A stretch of DNA of 64,000 bases from Haloechinothrix alba (GTDB taxonomy: Bacteria; Actinomycetota; Actinomycetes; Mycobacteriales; Pseudonocardiaceae): positions 1-64,000 of the forward strand of contig NZ_FZNW01000005.1 in assembly GCF_900188115.1 (NCBI RefSeq). Reading direction: 5' to 3'. The translations under genes were made by a program, and so were the position numbers. Positions within the stretch are counted from its first letter, which is position 1, and the number at the start of each line of letters is the position of its first letter. The notes below the pieces were generated by a model. It was not told the DNA's origin and did no database searches. It worked only from the letters and a program-made list of their open reading frames with translations. Below are positions 8,549 through 16,433 of the stretch, piece by piece.

Positions 8549-9385
8549 ATGACCTTGCACCTCGCCTTCTCCGCTACGGCTCCGCCCGCCGGCGCTCCCG
8601 CCGAACGGGCCGGATCCCGCCCATCGGGCACCGCGTCGAGCCCCGTCGCTCCGGTGGCGCGGGACGCCCCCGCCATCCATGCCCCTGAGGGGGACCGGCC
8701 GGGCACCCGCGACGACGCGCGTACCGCCCACGGCGAGGCTCGCGCGGACACCCAGAAGGACCAGGACACCCAGGACATCAAGGACACCCAGGACGCTGCC
8801 GCCGCGGCGGCCACAGCCGAGGCATGGGAGCTGGTGCACGCGGCCCAGGCAGGCGACACGGACGCGTTCGGCAGGCTCTACGACAGCTACGTCGACACGG
8901 TCTTCCGTTACGTGCTGTTCCGTGTCGGCGACCGCGAGCTGGCCGAGGACGTGACCAGCGAGACCTTCCTGCGCGCGCTCCGCAGGATCTCGTCGGTCAG
9001 CTATCAGGGCCGCGACGTCGGCGCGTGGTTCATCACCATCGCCAGGAACCTCGTTCTCGATCACGTGAAGTCGAGCAGGGCGAAGCGCGAGGTCGTGACC
9101 TCGGAGCTGGCGGAGTCGGGACCCGTCGCGTTCGTCGGCACCGACCGTGCCGAGGACTCCGGACCCGAACAGCAGGTCCTGGCTTCGGCGACCAAGAGCG
9201 AGCTGTTCCGGTGCATCGACACGCTCGGCGGTGACCAGCGCGACTGCATCGTGCTGCGCTTCATCCAGGGCCTGTCCGTAGCGGAGACGGCACAGATCAT
9301 GCAGCGCAACGAGGGCGCCATCAAGGCCCTCCAGCACCGCGCGGTGCGCAGGCTCGCGCACCTCCTTCCCCCCGGGTTCCACTGA
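8549..9385 (+). CDS. bldN: ECF sigma factor, BldN/AdsA-like, with long N-terminal extension
   Basis: 278 residues. Sigma region 2 starts near residue 95 (ELVHAAQAGDTDAFGRLYD) and runs through the DVTSETFLRALRR helix. Region 4 lies at about 215-275, with CIVLRFIQGLSVAETA and the HTH NEGAIKALQHRAVRRL. The first 90 residues are Ala/Pro/Asp-rich and predicted disordered, like the pro-sequence removed from Streptomyces sigma-BldN. The start is set by AGGAGGG 8 nt before the ATG. The next gene encodes a DUF5667 membrane protein in the position of the anti-sigma RsbN. In Streptomyces this sigma factor controls aerial development; the symbol is by similarity. Confidence 0.8.
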   Translation: MTLHLAFSATAPPAGAPAERAGSRPSGTASSPVAPVARDAPAIHAPEGDRPGTRDDARTAHGEARADTQKDQDTQDIKDTQDAAAAAATAEAWELVHAAQAGDTDAFGRLYDSYVDTVFRYVLFRVGDRELAEDVTSETFLRALRRISSVSYQGRDVGAWFITIARNLVLDHVKSSRAKREVVTSELAESGPVAFVGTDRAEDSGPEQQVLASATKSELFRCIDTLGGDQRDCIVLRFIQGLSVAETAQIMQRNEGAIKALQHRAVRRLAHLLPPGFH

Positions 9386-9567
9386 GCGCACCGACCGGCA
9401 GGCGTAGCCGCCTTCATACGTTTGTGCGTATTACCCGCTGCGCCGTAACCCTCGAGGTCACGAGTCGTTACTCCGGGAACGAAGCACTACTCGTCAACGA
9501 CGTCGAGTACGTGCCGCTCCGCGCGGCACTTCAGCGGCGGTCGACGCACTTGGAGGCGAAGCAAGCG

Positions 9568-10824
9568 GTGAACCAGCCCGTGTGGTACCGGCGCAGCCGG
9601 GAAAGGAGCGAACGCTTCGCCCGGGCGATCGACGACGATGACCACACCGGGACCCAGGAGTTCACCAGGGAGCTGGCCGTGGTGTCCGCTCTACGCACAC
9701 TGGGAACCGAGGAAGGCGTCGACCGGCATACCCGCCTGCGTATGCGGGAACGCGTACTCGAGGCCGATGCGCAGCCCGGGACCGTCGCGGGCGCGACGGC
9801 CGGCTCACCGGGCGCCGGCACGAGCCGGCCCCGGCGCCCGCGCGTGAGCACGATGCTCGCCGCCGCGGTCGCCGCCGTCTTCGCGCTCGCGTTCGTCGGA
9901 GCCGACGTCGCAGAGGACGCGTTGCCTGGCGAGATGCTCTACGAGGTCAAGCGCAGCACGGAGGCCCTCGAACTCGAGACAGCGGTGGGCGACGCCGCGC
10001 GCGGCGCCAAGCACCTGGAGCTGGCCTCGACCCGCGTCGCCGAGCTCGAATCGCTTGCCGAGGACCGCGACACCGGCCGGGCGCACTCCGTCCACCGGGA
10101 CCTACTCACCAACCTCGAGACCCACGCTGCGGCCGGCTCGCAGCTGGTCACCACCACGGCCACGCGGTCAGGGGGCGACCGTCTCGAAGCCCTCGGCGAC
10201 TGGGCCGCCGAGCACGCCGACCGGATGCGCGACGTCGAGGCCGCCGTACCCATGGAGGTGCGCACGCGGGCACGGGCCGGTGTCGAGCTGCTCACCGCGA
10301 TCGAGGACCGCGCGAACGCGCTCGCCGAGCGCATGACCTGTTACCCGATCACAACGGGCCGCACGGACGAGCTCGGGGCCATCCCGGCGACGGGCTCCTG
10401 TGCGAGCTCCGCGGCAGCGAGCACGGGCCTGCAGCAGGGTGGGCCGGACGCGGGTTCCGCGTCGCCGGGCGGGCGGACGGCGTCCGGCCCCGAGTCCGGC
10501 GCTGCGTCCGGCCCCGAGTCCGGCCCCGAGTCCGGCCCTGCGTCCGGCCCTGCGTCCGGCCCTGCGTCCGGCACCGCTGCAGACCCCGCGGAGGCAGGCA
10601 CCCCGTCCGGCACCCCCCACGTACAGGAACCCGTCGACACGCCTGGCGCACCGGCAGCGACCGACGAGCCGCCTGCGCCGGGCACCGGGGTGGACGTGCC
10701 CGATTCACCACAGGCCCCCTCGCCGGAGACGAGCGCCGAGGCAGGCATCTCGGACGGTACCGAGCTGACCGACTCCGAGCTCGACGAGCTCGACGATGCC
10801 GACCTCACGGACGGGTCCGGCTGA
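9568..10824 (+). CDS. DUF5667 membrane protein, probable RsbN-like anti-sigma factor
   Basis: 418 residues from GTG 9568, which has GGAGG 11 nt upstream; an earlier GTG (9424) would add a stretch with no family character. Residues 1-85 form a charged cytoplasmic domain with ERFARAID, as in anti-sigma factors of the RsbN type. One transmembrane helix follows (about 93-113, rich in Ala/Val). Then comes a helical extracytoplasmic DUF5667 region (about 117-250), and a long Ser/Gly/Pro/Asp tail with eight four-residue repeats. Lying directly after the BldN-like sigma gene, it is the obvious candidate to hold that sigma factor at the membrane. The pairing is inferred from position and domain. Confidence 0.75.
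   Translation: MNQPVWYRRSRERSERFARAIDDDDHTGTQEFTRELAVVSALRTLGTEEGVDRHTRLRMRERVLEADAQPGTVAGATAGSPGAGTSRPRRPRVSTMLAAAVAAVFALAFVGADVAEDALPGEMLYEVKRSTEALELETAVGDAARGAKHLELASTRVAELESLAEDRDTGRAHSVHRDLLTNLETHAAAGSQLVTTTATRSGGDRLEALGDWAAEHADRMRDVEAAVPMEVRTRARAGVELLTAIEDRANALAERMTCYPITTGRTDELGAIPATGSCASSAAASTGLQQGGPDAGSASPGGRTASGPESGAASGPESGPESGPASGPASGPASGTAADPAEAGTPSGTPHVQEPVDTPGAPAATDEPPAPGTGVDVPDSPQAPSPETSAEAGISDGTELTDSELDELDDADLTDGSG
10480..10575 (+). repeat. Eight tandem 12-bp coding repeats (A/E-S-G-P)
   Basis: Eight in-frame copies of a 12-bp unit, GCGTCCGGCCCT or GAGTCCGGCCCC, encode Ala/Glu-Ser-Gly-Pro tetrapeptides in the extracytoplasmic tail of the DUF5667 protein. Copies differ by one to three bases. 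The array is likely length-variable between strains. Confidence 0.9.
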
Positions 10825-10889
10825 CCGGGCCCCCGACTCTCGCGCCTGGACCCGGTAGCCCGCTCGCCGCCGGGCAGGCCACCGGAGAG

Positions 10890-10918
10890 GGTTCCTCCCG
10901 CGCGGGAGGGAGGGAACC
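10890..10918 (+). terminator. Stem-loop after the DUF5667 gene
   Basis: GGTTCC pairs with GGAACC around the inner palindrome TCCCGCGCGGGA, with a GGGA bulge. It lies 66 nt after the stop codon and before the HAD gene. TT follows, but no longer U-run, as is common in high-GC terminators. Confidence 0.55.
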
Positions 10919-11028
10919 TTGTCACGCCGCGGGCGGAGCAACAGCGACAGCGCTACGCGAGCGCGCAGGCGTAATGGCTACGCTGTGGCCCAGCACTCCA
11001 TTCATATCCGTGACGGGAGGCGGTGCGC

Positions 11029-11967
11029 GTGTCGCTGTGGCGCCGGAAGGCCAAACGCCACGAGCTGGAACGGCTGGCCACGCTGGCTGGGGAGGCCTCG
11101 GCCGAGGCAGCCAGCAGGATGGATCTCGCCGCGCAGCGCGAGGGCGACGAGCCGGAAGGCCACGCCGAGCGTTCCGCGACGGCCGGGCCACCCGCTCCGC
11201 CGGATCTCACCGCGGCGGCCTTCTTCGACGTCGACAACACGATGATGATGGGCGCGTCGATCTTCCACTTCGCCCGGGGGCTGGCCGCGCGCAAGTACTT
11301 CACCACATCGGATCTCGCCGGGTTCGCGTGGCGGCAGGCGAGGTTCCGGATCGGCGGCAAGGAGACCAAGGACACGGTCTCCTCGAGCAGGGAGCAGGCA
11401 CTGTCGTTCGTGGCGGGACGCAGCGTCGAGGAGCTCAACACGGTCGGCGAGGAGATCTACGACGAGCTGATGGCCGACAAGATCTGGTCGGGCACACGCG
11501 CCCTCGCCCAGATGCACCTGGACGCCGGTCAACGCGTCTGGCTGGTCACGGCGACCCCTGTAGAGCTCGCCGCGATCATCGCACGCCGGTTGGGCCTGAC
11601 GGGTGCGCTCGGGACCGTAGCCGAGACCGATGACGGGGTGTACACCGGCAAGCTCGTCGGCGACCTGCTGCACGGGCGGGCGAAGGCGCACGCGGTGCGC
11701 GCGCTGGCGGCGAAGGAGGGCCTGAACCTCAAGCGGTGCACGGCGTACTCGGACTCGCAGAACGACGTACCGATGCTGTCGGTGACCGGAACCGCGGTGG
11801 CGATCAACCCGGACGCGGGCCTGCGCGAGGTCGCCCGCCAACGCCAGTGGGAGATCCGCGACTTCCGTACCGGCCGCAAGGCCGCGAAGATCGGGGTACC
11901 CTCGGTGCTCGGTGCAGGCGCGCTCGCAGGCGCCGTGGCAGCGGGCGTCGCCTTCCGCAAGCGTTAG
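11029..11967 (+). CDS. HAD-IB family phosphatase (SerB1-like) with C-terminal membrane helix
   Basis: 312 residues. HAD motif I is FFDVDNT with Asp67 and Asp69; motif II is the LVTATP segment; the Lys and acidic motifs III/IV are GRAKAHAV and [11 protein letters not shown]. An Ala/Gly-rich hydrophobic helix near the C-terminus, followed by RKR, probably anchors it in the membrane. I chose GTG 11029 because GGGAGG lies 8 nt upstream; the GTG two codons earlier is too close to that site. Orthologues of this type (Rv0505c, serB1) are called phosphoserine phosphatase, but the substrate may be a phospholipid or sugar phosphate. Confidence 0.85.
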   Translation: MSLWRRKAKRHELERLATLAGEASAEAASRMDLAAQREGDEPEGHAERSATAGPPAPPDLTAAAFFDVDNTMMMGASIFHFARGLAARKYFTTSDLAGFAWRQARFRIGGKETKDTVSSSREQALSFVAGRSVEELNTVGEEIYDELMADKIWSGTRALAQMHLDAGQRVWLVTATPVELAAIIARRLGLTGALGTVAETDDGVYTGKLVGDLLHGRAKAHAVRALAAKEGLNLKRCTAYSDSQNDVPMLSVTGTAVAINPDAGLREVARQRQWEIRDFRTGRKAAKIGVPSVLGAGALAGAVAAGVAFRKR

Positions 11968-11977
11968 AGCTTGCCTG

Positions 11978-12002
11978 CCGCGCCCGGGAGCCCCGGGTGC
12001 GG
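11978..12002. terminator. Convergent terminator hairpin
   Basis: The arms CCGCGCCCGGG and CCCGGGTGCGG (11 bp with one G-U pair) enclose a 3-nt loop in the 42-nt gap between two convergent genes. The position suits bidirectional termination. Confidence 0.6.
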
Positions 12003-12009
12003 GGAACAC

Positions 12010-13212
12010 CTACCCGCCGAACACTCCGCGGCGCCGCTCCAGGCGCTGGTAGAGCATCTGCTGGATCGCCTCACGCACCTGGTCGGTGAGGTTGAACGCC
12101 TCCATCGGGTCACCGTCGCTCGCGCAGCCGTCCACCGCGATCGGCTCGCCGAACTCGATGGTCCACTTGGTCGGCAACGGGACGGCGCCGAGCGGTCCGA
12201 GCAGCGGGAAGAACGGTGTCACCGGGAAGTACGGCAGGCCGAGCAGCCGCGCGAGCGGCTTGATGTCCCCGAGCTTGGGGTAGATCTCCTCGGCGCCGAC
12301 GATCGCGCACGGGACGATCGGCACCCCGGCGCGTATCGCAGCCGAAGCGAAGCCTCCCCTGCCGAATCGTTGCAGCTTGTAACGGGCGGAGAAGGGCTTG
12401 CCGACGCCTTTGAATCCCTCCGGGAAGACCCCGACGAACTCGCCTCGGCCGAGCAGGCGCTCGGCGTCGGACGAGCAGGCCAGCGTCTGCCCGGTCTTCC
12501 TGGCGAGCGAACCGAGCACCGGAATCTGGAACACGAGGTCGGCGCCGAGAATGCGCAGGAAACGGTCTCCGGGGTGGTTGTCGTGTACCGCGAGCGCGGT
12601 CATCGCGGCGTCCAGCGGCAACGTTCCCGAATGATTGGCCACCAGTAGGGCCCCGCCCCGCTCCGGGAGGTGTTCGGCGCCGCGCACATCGACCCTGAAC
12701 CACTTCTCGTACAGCACGCGCAGCGCGGGCGCGATCACCTGCTCGGTCAGGTCGGCATCGAACCCGAACTCGTCGACGGTGTACTCACCGGTGAGCCGGT
12801 TCGCCAGGAACGCGACGGCCTCGGCGAGCGCATCCGGCAGGCCGTCGGGCAGGGTCTCGGCCCTGCCGTCCGGGCCGGCGTGGGTTCCGCTCTCCTCGGC
12901 AGCGGCGGCACCGGGAAAGCGCACGACAGCCGCGCCGTCCGACCGCGGGGGCTTCCCGGTCCGGGAGTGCTCACCGGACCCGCCGCGCGGCGTCGTCGTG
13001 CCGGGCTCCACGCCGGTGCCGGTCCCGCGCGAACGGTCGTGGCTGTCCGGATCGCCTGCCGAATCCGGTTCCCCGGCAGGCCCCCGTTCCGGCCGGGGCA
13101 ACCGCAGGACCGTGGCCTGCTCGGGAATCAGCGGCCCCTTGGCCACGCCGTCCCGGCGTCCGCGACCGTTTCCGGAGAGACGGGCGCCGTTGACATGATC
13201 CCTGTCGGTCAT
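12010..13212 (-). CDS. Lysophospholipid acyltransferase family protein
   Basis: 400 residues. The N-terminal 120 are polar, Gly/Pro/Asp-rich and likely disordered. The acyltransferase domain has the catalytic block VANHSGTLPLDAA (His194, Asp201) with the H-S-G-x-x-P-x-D spacing of the DGAT/PlsC-like branch, and FPEGFKG near residue 265. It transfers an acyl chain to a glycerolipid or related acceptor at the inner face of the membrane. It lies upstream of the HAD gene on the opposite strand and after the galE-like gene, matching Rv0502 in M. tuberculosis. The ATG at 13212 is the only plausible start. Confidence 0.85.
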   Translation of the reverse strand: MTDRDHVNGARLSGNGRGRRDGVAKGPLIPEQATVLRLPRPERGPAGEPDSAGDPDSHDRSRGTGTGVEPGTTTPRGGSGEHSRTGKPPRSDGAAVVRFPGAAAAEESGTHAGPDGRAETLPDGLPDALAEAVAFLANRLTGEYTVDEFGFDADLTEQVIAPALRVLYEKWFRVDVRGAEHLPERGGALLVANHSGTLPLDAAMTALAVHDNHPGDRFLRILGADLVFQIPVLGSLARKTGQTLACSSDAERLLGRGEFVGVFPEGFKGVGKPFSARYKLQRFGRGGFASAAIRAGVPIVPCAIVGAEEIYPKLGDIKPLARLLGLPYFPVTPFFPLLGPLGAVPLPTKWTIEFGEPIAVDGCASDGDPMEAFNLTDQVREAIQQMLYQRLERRRGVFGG

Positions 13213-13259
13213 GGTGATGTCCCTCCGTTGTCCTCACCGTGTCTGGAGGTGGGCAATGC

Positions 13260-13314
13260 CGTGTCACCGCCGTGTCACCGCCGTGTCACCGCCGTGTCAC
13301 CGCAGTGTCCCCGC
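13260..13314. repeat. Tandem 11-bp repeats upstream of the acyltransferase gene
   Basis: Four exact copies of CGTGTCACCGC and a fifth altered copy (AGTGTCCCCGC) lie in the 107-nt gap between the epimerase and acyltransferase genes. The period, about one helical turn, puts each GTGTCAC on the same DNA face. This could be an operator array or simple repeat slippage. Confidence 0.85.
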
Positions 13315-13319
13315 CTGGG

Positions 13320-14381
13320 TCACCGGGGTTGTGCTCGTCCGGATGTCTGGCCCGACACGGCCGATGTCGCGACCTTCCCGGCAAGGGCCGCCAACGACTC
13401 CCTGTCCACCACCGGGCCGAGAGCCCTGCCGCGAACGTAGTCGTCGAAGGCCTCGCGCGTCGTCCACCGCGGCGCGTAGCCGAACTCCTGCTCGAGCTTG
13501 GTCGTGTCGACCACGCGGCCGTAGGTGAGTAGCTGGATCTGGTCGGGTGAGAAGTCGACGAGCTTCGCACCGCGCAGGATCGGGGCGACCGTCGGTAACG
13601 CCGAGCTCGGAACCGGCAGCTCCACTCGTCCGGCGAGTCTGATCGCCTGCGACAGCATGATGACGCCGTCAGCGGCCACGTTGAACGTTCCGGGAATGTC
13701 GCGCATCGTGGCCTGCTCCAGCACGGCCAGCGCGTCGGCCGAGTGCACGAACTGCATGCGCGCGTCGTAACCGAAGATCGTCGGCACGACTGGTAGCGCG
13801 AAGTACCTGGTCAGCACCGTGTCCACTGCCGGCCCCATCAGGTTGGCAAAACGGGCCGTCGTCACGGTCAGATCCGGCCGCCTGCGCCGCAACCCCCGGA
13901 TATAGCCTTCCATATCGATCGCGTCGGAGACATAACCGCGGGAGGATGCCGGTTTGAGCGGGGAGTCCTCGGTGAACACGGCCTGCGATCGCGGCCCCGC
14001 TCCGTACACCGCGGCGGTCGACTTGACCACGAGCTTGCGCACCCGCGGCGAGCGTTGGCACGCGGCGAACAGCCGCATCGTCCCGATGATGTTGGTGTCC
14101 TTGACCGCCACCCGCGGCTCGGGCCCCGCCGGGTGCGCGGTCATCGAGGCGTGCACCACGGTGTCCACGCCTGCGTCGGCGATGATCCGTTCGATGAGCG
14201 GGTTACGAATATCGGCCCGCACGAACTCCGCCCGACCCATACGGTCGACCAACCACTGGGACGGTGGCACGGTATCGACACCGATCACTCGCTCCAGCTG
14301 CTCGTTGGAACCCAGCCGCGCGAGGAGCTTCCCGCCCAGCTCGCCCCCGACGCCGGTCACGAGCACTACATTCGACGGCAT
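13320..14381 (-). CDS. NAD-dependent epimerase/dehydratase family protein (GalE2-like)
   Basis: A 353-residue extended short-chain dehydrogenase. The Rossmann loop is VTGVGGELGG at residues 8-17. The S-T-A-A-V-Y-G strand precedes the active-site region, but the expected Y-x-x-x-K is not there: the sequence reads GYVSDAIDMEGY, with Ala where Lys should be. The homologous M. tuberculosis gene (Rv0501) is called galE2 and occupies the same place. With its key lysine absent, the true reaction is unclear; sugar-nucleotide binding is plausible. ATG start at 14381. Confidence 0.8.
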   Translation of the reverse strand: MPSNVVLVTGVGGELGGKLLARLGSNEQLERVIGVDTVPPSQWLVDRMGRAEFVRADIRNPLIERIIADAGVDTVVHASMTAHPAGPEPRVAVKDTNIIGTMRLFAACQRSPRVRKLVVKSTAAVYGAGPRSQAVFTEDSPLKPASSRGYVSDAIDMEGYIRGLRRRRPDLTVTTARFANLMGPAVDTVLTRYFALPVVPTIFGYDARMQFVHSADALAVLEQATMRDIPGTFNVAADGVIMLSQAIRLAGRVELPVPSSALPTVAPILRGAKLVDFSPDQIQLLTYGRVVDTTKLEQEFGYAPRWTTREAFDDYVRGRALGPVVDRESLAALAGKVATSAVSGQTSGRAQPR

Positions 14382-14598
14382 CGATACCCCTCATGGATAC
14401 ATTCAGTCTGCGTGTGTACCGCAGCGCGGTCGATCGTCCCGGCGAAGACGGTCACACGCTTGGTGGTGGCGATACTATCGCGGCCCGCGCGCCAGGAGAT
14501 AGACGTATGGACGGGCGTTCACCTGGTGGTAACAGGCTCGACCACCCGCAGGCGATCCGCAGTCCCGAGCAGCCTCGGCGTGTGGGCCGGTGGTGTCG

Positions 14599-14630
14599 AG
14601 CCTACTTGCAGCCTACTTGCAGCCTACTTA
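14599..14630. repeat. Three tandem 11-bp copies across a stop codon
   Basis: Three copies of AGCCTACTTGC (the last is incomplete, ending TTA) cover the TAG stop and 3' flank of the 32-residue protein gene. On the coding strand each copy repeats the AAGTAGGCT context, so the stop region itself is triplicated. Confidence 0.85.
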
Positions 14631-14722
14631 CCCTGCCTGCGTTGCATCCGGGTGCGGCGCAACAACTTGCGGTGCTTCTTCTTCGACATGCGCTTACGGC
14701 GCTTCTTGACCACGGAGCCCAC
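14624..14722 (-). CDS. Small basic ribosomal-type protein (bS22 / AURKAIP1-COX24 domain)
   Basis: A 32-residue, extremely basic peptide: [19 protein letters not shown] followed by [13 protein letters not shown]. This is the strongly conserved actinobacterial protein annotated as AURKAIP1/COX24-domain protein (Rv0500B in M. tuberculosis). The M. smegmatis counterpart has, to my knowledge, been seen in the small ribosomal subunit as bS22. It starts at GTG 14722 with GAGGTGA a few bases upstream. It lies between the HTH gene and the galE-like gene, the same order as in mycobacteria. The gene is too short for most ORF callers. Confidence 0.92.
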   Translation of the reverse strand: MGSVVKKRRKRMSKKKHRKLLRRTRMQRRQGK

Positions 14723-14879
14723 GGACGTCACCTCACGTTCACCGGTGCCGGCACGGGCCACGTCCACCACCTCACGCGCCCGGGTCCCGCGCGTGGCACC
14801 CGTGGCCGCGCGGGCTCACCACGCATCCTGCGTTGCGCTGCCTCGCGCGGCCACGGTGCCCGAGCGCGCCACCGCACCA

Positions 14880-15092
14880 TCACCCCGCGTCGAAGTAGGC
14901 GCCCTCGAGGTAATCGTGCACGGACTTCTCCGGCACCCGGAAAGACTTGCCGACCCGGACCGCAGGCAGCTCGCCGGAGTGCACGAGGCGGTACACGGTC
15001 ATCTTCGACACCCGCATCAGCGTCGCGACCTCGGCCACCGTCAGGAATTGCACCTGCTTGTGCGACGGCGAGTCATCCTTCTTCGGCGGCAT
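14880..15092 (-). CDS. Helix-turn-helix DNA-binding protein (excisionase/BldC-type fold)
   Basis: 70 residues. The single winged HTH, LTVAEVATLMRVSKMTVYRL followed by the SGELPAVRVGKSFRVP wing, is of the MerR/excisionase (BldC-like) type. It corresponds to Rv0500A, next to proC in mycobacteria. ATG at 15092. No effector domain, so it probably binds DNA constitutively or cooperatively. Its targets are unknown; the bS22-like gene and the galE-like gene lie downstream on the same strand. Confidence 0.85.
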   Translation of the reverse strand: MPPKKDDSPSHKQVQFLTVAEVATLMRVSKMTVYRLVHSGELPAVRVGKSFRVPEKSVHDYLEGAYFDAG

Positions 15093-15407
15093 ACGTCACC
15101 GTGCCCTTCGCGCCAGCCGGTCGGCTGACGACATTGACACCATTCTCAACGGGTCCTGTTCACCTGTCCGGCCACCAGCTGCCCGCGGGCACACCTGCCG
15201 TGTCCGTCCACGGCCAGCATCCTCACGACCGAGCCTAGCGGTACAGGCGAGGCTCATGCGACACCTGCGACCAAGTTGCAACGATCGTAGGCGTGTCGAT
15301 ACCGAACAGACGCAGCCATTCGTGTTAATAAGCCTTACCCACGGCTGTGTCGTGTGCGCCTGTGGGTGACTTGACTCCGTATCGATACGGCAGCGCGTTA
15401 TGCGCGG
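15093..15407. other. Intergenic region upstream of the HTH gene
   Basis: 315 nt between proC and the HTH gene, both on the minus strand. An imperfect palindrome reads TTGAGAATGGTGTCAA on the minus strand (15149-15134), about 42 nt before the ATG. It could be an operator. Otherwise I see no gene, no tRNA and no clear terminator. Confidence 0.35.
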
Positions 15408-16271
15408 TCAGGAGTCTTCATGAGCTTTGCCCAGTTCCACCGAGCGGTCCCGCGCCGCCTCGATCGCCGAGAGGAACGCGGCACGCACCCCGTGGTTCTC
15501 CAGCTCCCGGATCGCGTTGATCGTGGTACCGCCCGGCGATGTGACAGCCTCCCGCAAGGTGACCGGGTGCTCTCCGGTCTCGGCGAGCATCTTCGTCGCC
15601 CCGTAGGTGGACTGGATGATCAGCTTCTCCGCCACGTTGCGCGGCAGGCCCAGCAGGATTCCCGCGTCGATCATGGCCTCGACCAGGAAGAACACGTAGG
15701 CGGGGCCGGACCCGGACAGGGCCGTCACCGCGTCCTGCTTCTCCTCGGGGATCGAGACCACCTCGCCGACGCTGGAGAGCAACTGCTCGACCAGCTTCAC
15801 ATGCGCGTCCGTTGCGTGGCTGCCCGGCGAGATGGCGCACATCGCCTCGCCGATGACCATCGGGGTGTTCGGCATGACACGCACGACCGGGCACGCACCA
15901 CCGAGGCGACGCTCGAACAACGAGGTCGGCAACCCCGCGCACAGCGACACCAGCAGTGTCCGGCCGTCGATGAGGCCTGCCAGCCTCTCCAGCAGCGGGT
16001 CGATGTCCTGCGGCTTGACCGCGACCACGAGAACGTCGGCGGTGGCTGCGGCCTCGTCGAGCTCGACGTGCCGTGCGGCGAGCCTCTCGGCCAGCTCGGC
16101 CGCCCGTTCCGGATGGCGTTCGGTGAACAGCAGCTCCTCGGGCCGGTACCCGCTGTGCAGCAGTCCGGACATCAACGCCTCGCCGATCTTGCCTGCCCCC
16201 AGCACAGCAACGACGGGGTTCGCCGGGGCGGAGGATGTGCCGGCCTCGGGCACGGAGTCACGGTCGGTCAT
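15408..16271 (-). CDS. proC: Pyrroline-5-carboxylate reductase
   Basis: Last step of proline synthesis: NAD(P)H reduction of 1-pyrroline-5-carboxylate to L-proline. 287 residues. N-terminal Rossmann loop VLGAGKIGEALMSG (about 23-36), VVAVKPQDI, the RVMPNTP loop, and the C-terminal signature region SGSGPAYVF through TSPGGTTINAI. A 17-residue polar leader precedes the first strand. ATG at 16271. Cytoplasmic decamer in the family. Confidence 0.96.
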   Translation of the reverse strand: MTDRDSVPEAGTSSAPANPVVAVLGAGKIGEALMSGLLHSGYRPEELLFTERHPERAAELAERLAARHVELDEAAATADVLVVAVKPQDIDPLLERLAGLIDGRTLLVSLCAGLPTSLFERRLGGACPVVRVMPNTPMVIGEAMCAISPGSHATDAHVKLVEQLLSSVGEVVSIPEEKQDAVTALSGSGPAYVFFLVEAMIDAGILLGLPRNVAEKLIIQSTYGATKMLAETGEHPVTLREAVTSPGGTTINAIRELENHGVRAAFLSAIEAARDRSVELGKAHEDS

Positions 16272-16433
16272 GCCCTAAGCCTGCCAGAACCGGTGCGGGC
16301 ACCGCGTAGGACGGTCGGCTGTCCGCCGGTCGGGCTGCTCACCACAGCCCCCCGCTGCGCACAACGGCTTACAACACGGCTTGCAACGCCGCAGTCACCG
16401 GGTACGTCACAGCAGGCCCGGCCCGTTCCGCGG

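Noticed and set aside
9424-9567. N-terminal 48-residue extension of the DUF5667 protein
   Set aside because: The GTG at 9424 lacks a clear ribosome site and the added sequence is unlike the family, whereas GTG 9568 has GGAGG upstream.
13260-13314. Short tandem repeats as a CRISPR array
   Set aside because: The repeats are directly joined without spacers, and no cas genes are near.
15134-15149. TTGACA on the plus strand as a promoter
   Set aside because: No -10 follows and the next gene on that strand is far away. The same bases are better seen as part of an imperfect palindrome before the minus-strand HTH gene.
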